A DNA stretch of 64,000 bases from Caldimonas brevitalea (lineage in GTDB: Bacteria; Pseudomonadota; Gammaproteobacteria; Burkholderiales; Burkholderiaceae_C), in assembly GCF_001017435.1 (NCBI RefSeq), contig NZ_CP011371.1, positions 3,162,001 through 3,226,000 on the forward strand. Direction: 5' to 3'. The notes beneath the pieces are model-generated. The model had not been told where the DNA came from and ran no database searches. It saw only the letters and a list, made by a program, of their open reading frames with translations. Within the stretch, counting starts at the first letter, position 1, and each line of letters opens with the position of its first letter. The position numbers were made by a program, and so were the translations under genes. Below are positions 60,401 to 64,000 of the stretch, piece after piece.

Positions 60401-60582
60401 GTCGCCGACCAGTTGGCCGAATTGTCCAGAATCAACAGCACGTTGGGGATCTCGCCCGGCTGCTTCTTCAAAGAGAAGAGGTCGATGTCTTCCGCCCCGG
60501 CGGGCCCGTTCAAGCCGAGGCCCAACAGTGCGGCGCCGACGAGCGTCTTCCACCTGGCAAAGTGACGCAGTTGCTTGTTCAT
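57460..60582 (-). CDS. pilY1: Type IV pilus tip/anti-retraction protein PilY1
   Basis: A protein of about 1040 residues; ATG 60582 follows GGAGGAGAGAGGG and begins a signal peptide (ending GPAGAED, about residue 30). The N-terminal third is a von Willebrand A-like domain with a degenerate metal site (ILDNSANWS, near residue 50). The C-terminal two thirds form the PilY1 beta-propeller with the Ca-binding loop DTDRDRLADRGYFTDLRGN. PilY1 caps type IV pili and controls extension, adhesion and surface sensing. It is the last gene of the minor pilin operon, 55 bases after pilX. A CIGC pair around residue 490 may form a disulfide. Confidence 0.92.
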   Translation of the reverse strand: MNKQLRHFARWKTLVGAALLGLGLNGPAGAEDIDLFSLKKQPGEIPNVLLILDNSANWSATLDVEDCPYNNTSPAEAPPAKEQGKKIAIEKCALYNVIDSLPTGPDGEALYRLGIMFMNSPNADGGYPRVTFVDVNNLVDRNVTLAHGIDVPNDPSKRDLPNKQKLKEVIKNISNAEAADQGSNADMARALWEAYHWYMGKKPYLGTSQKNTARIRYDKAAFNVDGTYKSPAAATCAANFVILLGNGSPQSTESDIRDQMALLGGDVTQIPYPTADVSTSDQNNWADETARFLASADVSSKELRQGIITYTIAVVSKTPTTSEKKFVNYMKGIGDAGKGGSYVATDVNELAKSLQDILNNIKSVNSVFSAANLPVSVNTQGTFENQVFLGVFKPDTEGRPRWMGNLKQYQFAYDGRILKLVDKDKHDAIAAGSEYVNATAISFWTEPSNFWVNDRLGDPSSSSSDSPDGPVVAKGGHAQRLRTVYATSQDNRKVYTCIGCEKDRVNLYDNPDTLFSQANSGITRDDLGVDTDDKRTALIRWIRGEDNRGDEKGPGGKVTVRPSVHADVLHSRPAVVNYKDHGVVLFYGTNDGLLKAVRGHQEGAGAGDELWAFVPSEFFGKLRRQRDNAPEVRYRHTATSNSTAQPRDYFVDGPVTIYRQAADPAVSGSTGAVYMYATMRRGGQFVYAFDVSNPTQPKFLWKKSNAHIPAMGQTWSEMRVVRLKGRARPVLLMGGGYDPASEDCESGTCPAPTVGKAMIALDAVTGAEVQTFTDGIDGPVTGAVAVIDTDRDRLADRGYFTDLRGNIYRVDFTPDADGGNTGKAWTMYKLAALGGKMFFGPDLVPVTVNYQRAIAVMAGSGDREKPWLTTSSDRFYVVLDRNFQPGMPTGYQTVTAGGLSSQPSFNESSNPAGCYLELEPGEKVISGATTLAGQTFFNTNKPTPPSGNSCGNLGLARGYAMPLVCGTPGVSTFNGGGFPPSPVGGIVNVLNSSTNKIDQVPFVISAGGEGQDISPIESRNLKVPGLGPRKRRYWHIDSPR

Positions 60583-60637
60583 CCCTCTCTCCTCCATCGG
60601 TACGGCCATCAATCTGTTTGTCGCTGAGCTGCGCTGC

Positions 60638-61147
60638 TTATTGGCGAGGCGGGCACTCCGCCGGCGGCGTCACGTCGGGGTGCGCTATACCCTGGTTGAC
60701 GGCGACGGTTGTGCCCGTGGTGATGTCGGTCACCTCGGCGCGGACGTTCCAGTCGGTTTCGACGCAACCGGTGTTCTCGTACATGCTGCCGTCCTGCGCC
60801 GTCCCCTGAGACGACGAGCAGCCGTTGCCACCGACCGGCAAGGTGCGGATGCAGCGCAGCTGCAGCTGGGCGCGGTAGTCGGCGTTACCGTCGCCGTTCA
60901 GGTCGACGTCAACGGGGCTGGAGGCCACCCGGGCCGTTTGCTTGGCGAACAAGTTGTTGCTCAAGGTCTCTTCGACCGCGATGGTGGCCGCGTGCAAGGC
61001 CTCCTGCCGCATCTGCATGTTCCCGGTGACCTGCACGTTGGTGGTGCTGGCGCGGAACATGGACAGCGAAAAAACGGTGATCAACAGCAAAAAGATCATC
61101 ACGGTGATCAGGACCACGCCCTGTTCCGCGCGACGGGGCGATTTCAT
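60638..61147 (-). CDS. pilX: Minor pilin assembly protein PilX
   Basis: A 169-residue PilX-type protein with a short basic leader (MKSPRRAEQG), a hydrophobic helix (VVLITVMIFLLLITVFSLS) and a TTNVQVTGNMQMRQEALHAA helix typical of PilX. It contains a dockerin/EF-hand-like loop DLNGDGNADY (about residues 82-91), unusual in this small protein. Four Cys may form disulfides. It is part of the priming complex of minor pilins with PilV, PilW and PilY1. The start overlaps the pilW stop by four bases. Confidence 0.88.
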   Translation of the reverse strand: MKSPRRAEQGVVLITVMIFLLLITVFSLSMFRASTTNVQVTGNMQMRQEALHAATIAVEETLSNNLFAKQTARVASSPVDVDLNGDGNADYRAQLQLRCIRTLPVGGNGCSSSQGTAQDGSMYENTGCVETDWNVRAEVTDITTGTTVAVNQGIAHPDVTPPAECPPRQ

Positions 61148-62220
61148 GGCGTTTCCCTCATGCCCGAAATGTTCTGGATCCGAACCTGGCTGGCGTAGAC
61201 GCGCCGCTTGTAGCCGTCCTCGAACGCGGGGATCTGGCCGCGAGGGCCCATGTCGTAGGTGATATCGGCCGGATCCTTGTAGCCGCGGGTGGCGACCACC
61301 GTGCGCGACATCAGAAACACGCGCACTGCCACGGCGTTGGCCCAGGCATCGCTCGGTGCCGCTGCTCCCAGCGCGGACGAGAACACGTCCGGAGTGCCGG
61401 GAGGCGGCACGCCGGGACCGGTACCCGCCGGATCGTCGAACCCATATTCGAATTGCAGGTCATCGATGCCGTCGGCGAGCGACCGAAGCTGCCAGGCACC
61501 ATCGACGAGTTCGGCACGCTTGAGGGTCGGCAGGTTGTCGCTGGGATCGCACCGGCCGCAGGCGGCGACATAGTAGATGCGCTGCAGATAGCGCTGCGCA
61601 AAATTGCGACCGGTGCAGGCGGTGCCGTCGAACGCACGCCGCAGCGTGAAGTCGGCCGGTTGGTCGCTGAACACGAACCGCTTAGGGTCCTCGTAGCAGA
61701 AGGAGGTCTGCAGGTGGAAATTGTTCGCGGTGACGGCGGCGTCCAGATCTTCCACCGGTGTCGGATCAAGCCGGCGCACGACCACGGCGGCCGTGCCGGC
61801 CTTGCGGTTGGGCAGGCAGGCCAAGTCGGTATTCGGGGCGATGCCCTGCACGCCCGGCGGCAAGGTCCACGGATCGTCCTTGAAGCCGAGGTCGGCCTTG
61901 GCCGTGGCACAGGGGTCGGGGGCTGGCGTGTCGTAGGCATACTCGTAGCCCGCGCCCTGCGGCAGCGGACCGAAATAGCCAGCCATCTCGATGTCCTCGC
62001 GCAGCAGGTCCATCGCGTAGCGGCCGTTTTCGATCTGTCGGCTGGTCTTGTCGAGTTCAGTCTTGGAGCGCGCGGCGTTGACGTACATGGTCAGCAGAAA
62101 GCCGACGATGAACAGGCTGATCGTCAGCGCCACCATCAGCTCGACCAGCGTCATGCCGTGGGAGCGGCGGCGCGCGGTGGTGCCGCGGCGCGGAGGGAAG
62201 GCGGTGGGGGTGTAGGGCAT
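61144..62220 (-). CDS. pilW: Minor pilin PilW
   Basis: A 358-residue PilW family protein. The prepilin peptidase site is at HG/MTLVELMVALTISLFIVG (cleavage after Gly22), preceded by a basic leader. The helix RQIENGRYAMDLLREDIEMAGYFG is a PilW hallmark. The body has several Cys, including CGRCDPSDN. It lies between pilV (9-base gap) and pilX (4-base overlap) and is expected to act in the minor pilin tip complex. Confidence 0.9.
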   Translation of the reverse strand: MPYTPTAFPPRRGTTARRRSHGMTLVELMVALTISLFIVGFLLTMYVNAARSKTELDKTSRQIENGRYAMDLLREDIEMAGYFGPLPQGAGYEYAYDTPAPDPCATAKADLGFKDDPWTLPPGVQGIAPNTDLACLPNRKAGTAAVVVRRLDPTPVEDLDAAVTANNFHLQTSFCYEDPKRFVFSDQPADFTLRRAFDGTACTGRNFAQRYLQRIYYVAACGRCDPSDNLPTLKRAELVDGAWQLRSLADGIDDLQFEYGFDDPAGTGPGVPPPGTPDVFSSALGAAAPSDAWANAVAVRVFLMSRTVVATRGYKDPADITYDMGPRGQIPAFEDGYKRRVYASQVRIQNISGMRETP

Positions 62221-62229
62221 GGTGGGGTG

Positions 62230-62775
62230 TCAGCCTGCCAGGTTGCCGAAGCGCACCACGGCCGTGACGGCGCGGCGCAAGGCGGGTTGGGCTTGGAAAT
62301 CCGCTTGGGCGCAGGTGGCCACCGGAGCCGCCAGCGGCGCACTGCCGCGCCAGACCACAGTGACCCGCACTTCCCTGCCAGGCAGACCGGTCGACGTCAT
62401 GGCAGGGGTGGTGATGCACGCGCGCGCGCCGGGCAGCAGGCGTGTCAACATGTCGTTCCACTCGCATAGGTCGCGCGCGGCGAGCTGGGCGCCGTCGCAG
62501 TCTCCGGGCGGTGTCGCGGTTCCGAAGGCGGACGACACATAGGCCACCGACTGGGTGCGGTTGGCATTCAGCCGTTGCACCATGTCCTCGAGCACCATCA
62601 GGGCCTGCGCGCGGTCGTAGGACTCGGCCTCGGCGCTGTAGGCCCGGCTTTGCAATGCGATCAGAGCACCGAGGCCGATGGCCGAGATGACGAGGCTGAT
62701 CAGCACCTCGATCATCGACGCGCCGCGTTCGGCGCGCCGGGAGCGGGGGCTGCGGCACGGAAGGTGGTGGTTCAT
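62230..62775 (-). CDS. pilV: Minor pilin PilV
   Basis: A 181-residue minor pilin; ATG 62775 overlaps the fimT stop by four bases. The leader ends ERG, followed by ASMIEVLISLVISAIGLGAL with Glu at +5, the class III signal processed by PilD. The segment LEDMVQRLNANR is typical of PilV. It has four Cys in the mature domain. It co-assembles with PilW, PilX and FimT. Confidence 0.88.
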   Translation of the reverse strand: MNHHLPCRSPRSRRAERGASMIEVLISLVISAIGLGALIALQSRAYSAEAESYDRAQALMVLEDMVQRLNANRTQSVAYVSSAFGTATPPGDCDGAQLAARDLCEWNDMLTRLLPGARACITTPAMTSTGLPGREVRVTVVWRGSAPLAAPVATCAQADFQAQPALRRAVTAVVRFGNLAG

Positions 62776-63257
62776 GAGCAACTGCCCTTGACCGAAGCGG
62801 CGCGGCCGGTGGTGTCGAACTGGATGCAACTGCCTTCGTCTTCGCTCTGGCTGGCGCCGCGCACCGAGAAACGGAGGTCGCGGTCTGCCACCAGGCGGCC
62901 GTCACGGTCGAAGGCGATGGTGCCGGGGGCATCGTGGAACTGGACGGTGGCCGCGAGCGCGTTGTGCTGCGACAGCACTGTGCTGCCGGTGACCACCTGC
63001 ACGCTCCAGCCGCTGCTCCACCCCCCTTCGGCCGGCGTGATGGTGATGATCTCGCCATCCCCGCCGCGTTTGGTGGCCTCGCTGCGCGCGAGCAGCAGGT
63101 CCGTCACCAGATCGAAAGCCGCCGTGCGGACGCGCTGCGCCTCGATCATCCGACTGAAGGACGGGGCCGACAGCGCGGTGACGATGGCGATCACCGACAC
63201 GACGGTGAGCAGCTCGACCAGCGTGAAGCCGGCTTGGCGGTGTGCAGCGGTTTGCAT
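62772..63257 (-). CDS. fimT: GspH/FimT-family minor pseudopilin
   Basis: A 161-residue protein with the prepilin motif QAG/FTLVELLTVVSVIAIVTALS and the GspH/FimT segment FDLVTDLLLARSEATKRG. The C-terminal domain is beta-rich (FDRDGRLV, FDTTGRA) and ends with Cys. It begins 12 bases after the pilE stop. It fills the FimT/FimU slot of the minor pilin set; FimU would be an equally good name. Confidence 0.88.
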   Translation of the reverse strand: MQTAAHRQAGFTLVELLTVVSVIAIVTALSAPSFSRMIEAQRVRTAAFDLVTDLLLARSEATKRGGDGEIITITPAEGGWSSGWSVQVVTGSTVLSQHNALAATVQFHDAPGTIAFDRDGRLVADRDLRFSVRGASQSEDEGSCIQFDTTGRAASVKGSCS

Positions 63258-63269
63258 GACGACTTCACC

Positions 63270-63671
63270 TCACCAGCAGTCGGCAGGGGCCTTGGTGGCC
63301 GTTTCGTCGATCGTCAAGGCGCCGCAGTGGTCGTGGGCTTGTGCCCCCTTGGGAGTCAAGGTGGCACGAAAGCTCGGCGGCACAGTGGCGGTGCCGGCGA
63401 CGGCGACCACGTCCAAGTCGTAAGACCGCCCCACGTCGCCTGGCAGCGCAACGCCAAGATCGGCAAGGTTGGCGTAGCGCCGGGCGTCGATAAAAATCTG
63501 CTTCTGGCGCGACAGTACGTCGAGCAGCACGGCCTGCGCGGCCGACCGGCGCGACTTGCGGACCTGCTCTTGATAAGCGGGGTAAGCCACGGCAGCGAGG
63601 ATCGAGACCACCGCGACGGCGATCAACAGCTCGATCAAGGTGAAGCCCAAGGGGCGGCGTTGGTGTGTCAT
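63270..63671 (-). CDS. pilE: PilE-type pilin
   Basis: A 133-residue pilin with ATG 63671; the frame opens earlier at 63809, but that part lacks signal-peptide character. The prepilin site is LG/FTLIELLIAVAVVSILAAVAYPAYQ with Glu at +5. The small C-terminal domain has a disulfide loop (HCGALTI...ADCW). It is the first gene of the operon pilE-fimT-pilV-pilW-pilX-pilY1; in Pseudomonas the order places pilE last. Size fits a minor pilin of the PilE group. Confidence 0.88.
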   Translation of the reverse strand: MTHQRRPLGFTLIELLIAVAVVSILAAVAYPAYQEQVRKSRRSAAQAVLLDVLSRQKQIFIDARRYANLADLGVALPGDVGRSYDLDVVAVAGTATVPPSFRATLTPKGAQAHDHCGALTIDETATKAPADCW

Positions 63672-63859
63672 GACAGGTCGGATCGGAAGGCGTGAGTCAG
63701 TGTAGTTACAGAAAGGAACAACGTCCCACGATTCCGTCACGGGTTCGGTCTTGACGAAGAGGCAATTTAGAGGTTGAGCTGTTTGCGTGACGCGGGTCAC
63801 GCGCGCCACGTCAGGGTTAACACGGACGTTTCCGCCGAGCTATCGCAAGCGGTCGTCTG

Positions 63860-63886
63860 GACAGGGTGGGAGGCCGCCACCCTGTC
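63860..63886 (-). terminator. Hairpin between the edge gene and pilE
   Basis: A perfect 10-base stem, GACAGGGTGG and CCACCCTGTC around a 7-base loop, starts about 33 bases after the stop of the gene cut by the right edge. It is a probable terminator for that gene; no T-run follows. Between it and pilE (63672-63859) I see only the presumed pilE promoter region. Confidence 0.6.
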
Positions 63887-63919
63887 AGCCCTGCGATGCT
63901 CGGCTTCGGGTTCGACCGC

Positions 63920-64000
63920 TTAGGGGGCGAAGGTGAACGACGCGGTCGCGTTCGCGTTCGCGGCCGAGACGTCGACGGCTGCGGTCTGCGGCGCCTTGCC
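63920..64000 (-). CDS. 3' end of an unidentified gene (partial)
   Basis: The last 26 codons and TAA stop of a minus-strand frame are visible: APQTAAVDVSAANANATA followed by SFTFAP. The Ala/Asn/Thr-rich beta-like ending suggests a secreted protein. The stop is followed by a strong hairpin, which supports a real gene end. No family can be named from this fragment. Confidence 0.45.
   Translation of the reverse strand, partial: GKAPQTAAVDVSAANANATASFTFAP

Overview
The window is uniformly GC-rich apart from a few short AT-rich promoter patches. It reads as a chromosomal segment of a betaproteobacterium, most likely order Burkholderiales. The signs are a PEP-CTERM protein, a pilE-fimT-pilVWX-pilY1 minor pilin locus, an arsR-arsI-aqpS-arsC operon, and NRPS genes of the kind known from lipopeptide-siderophore producers in that order. 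This placement is inference; no rRNA or other marker gene is present.

Left flank (1-15,700): A minus-strand heavy-metal efflux operon (CzcI-like peptide, TolC-type outer membrane protein, His-rich membrane protein, RND adaptor) runs off the left edge, where the inner-membrane pump is expected. Three minus-strand genes of unclear role follow (DUF3574 lipoprotein, small secreted protein, L,D-transpeptidase-like protein), then a PEP-CTERM protein and a decayed fragment of a DUF1016/YhcG-type nuclease gene. soxR and a divergent MFS exporter share a clear SoxR box. Next come an unusual tyrosinase-von Willebrand A fusion, an Omp85-type barrel protein, and the arsenic operon arsR-arsI-aqpS-arsC.

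Core (15,916-56,377): A large siderophore-type NRPS locus. Eight minus-strand genes with 4-base overlaps or gaps of a few bases run from a divergent, Fur-boxed promoter at about 53.7 kb: hydroxylase A, FAAL-PCP-C loader, hydroxylase B, three NRPSs, a TonB-dependent receptor and a PvdE/SyrD-like ABC exporter. Divergently transcribed are MbtH, a type II thioesterase and a diaminobutyrate aminotransferase. Reading domains and A-domain pocket residues by eye gives a predicted product fatty acyl - (beta-OH)His - D-Dab - D-(beta-OH)Asp - Thr - D-Ser - D-(basic residue) - Dab, released by a C-terminal thioesterase. The epimerisation domains and the downstream C-domain types agree at every junction. 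The loader activates a fatty acid, the two TauD-type enzymes hydroxylate carrier-bound His and Asp to make iron ligands, the aminotransferase supplies Dab, the ABC protein exports the product and the receptor imports the ferric complex.

Right flank (56,381-64,000): A hairpin separates the cluster from a convergent cysteine synthase. Then comes the minus-strand minor pilin operon pilE-fimT-pilV-pilW-pilX-pilY1, and the 3' end of an unidentified gene at the right edge.
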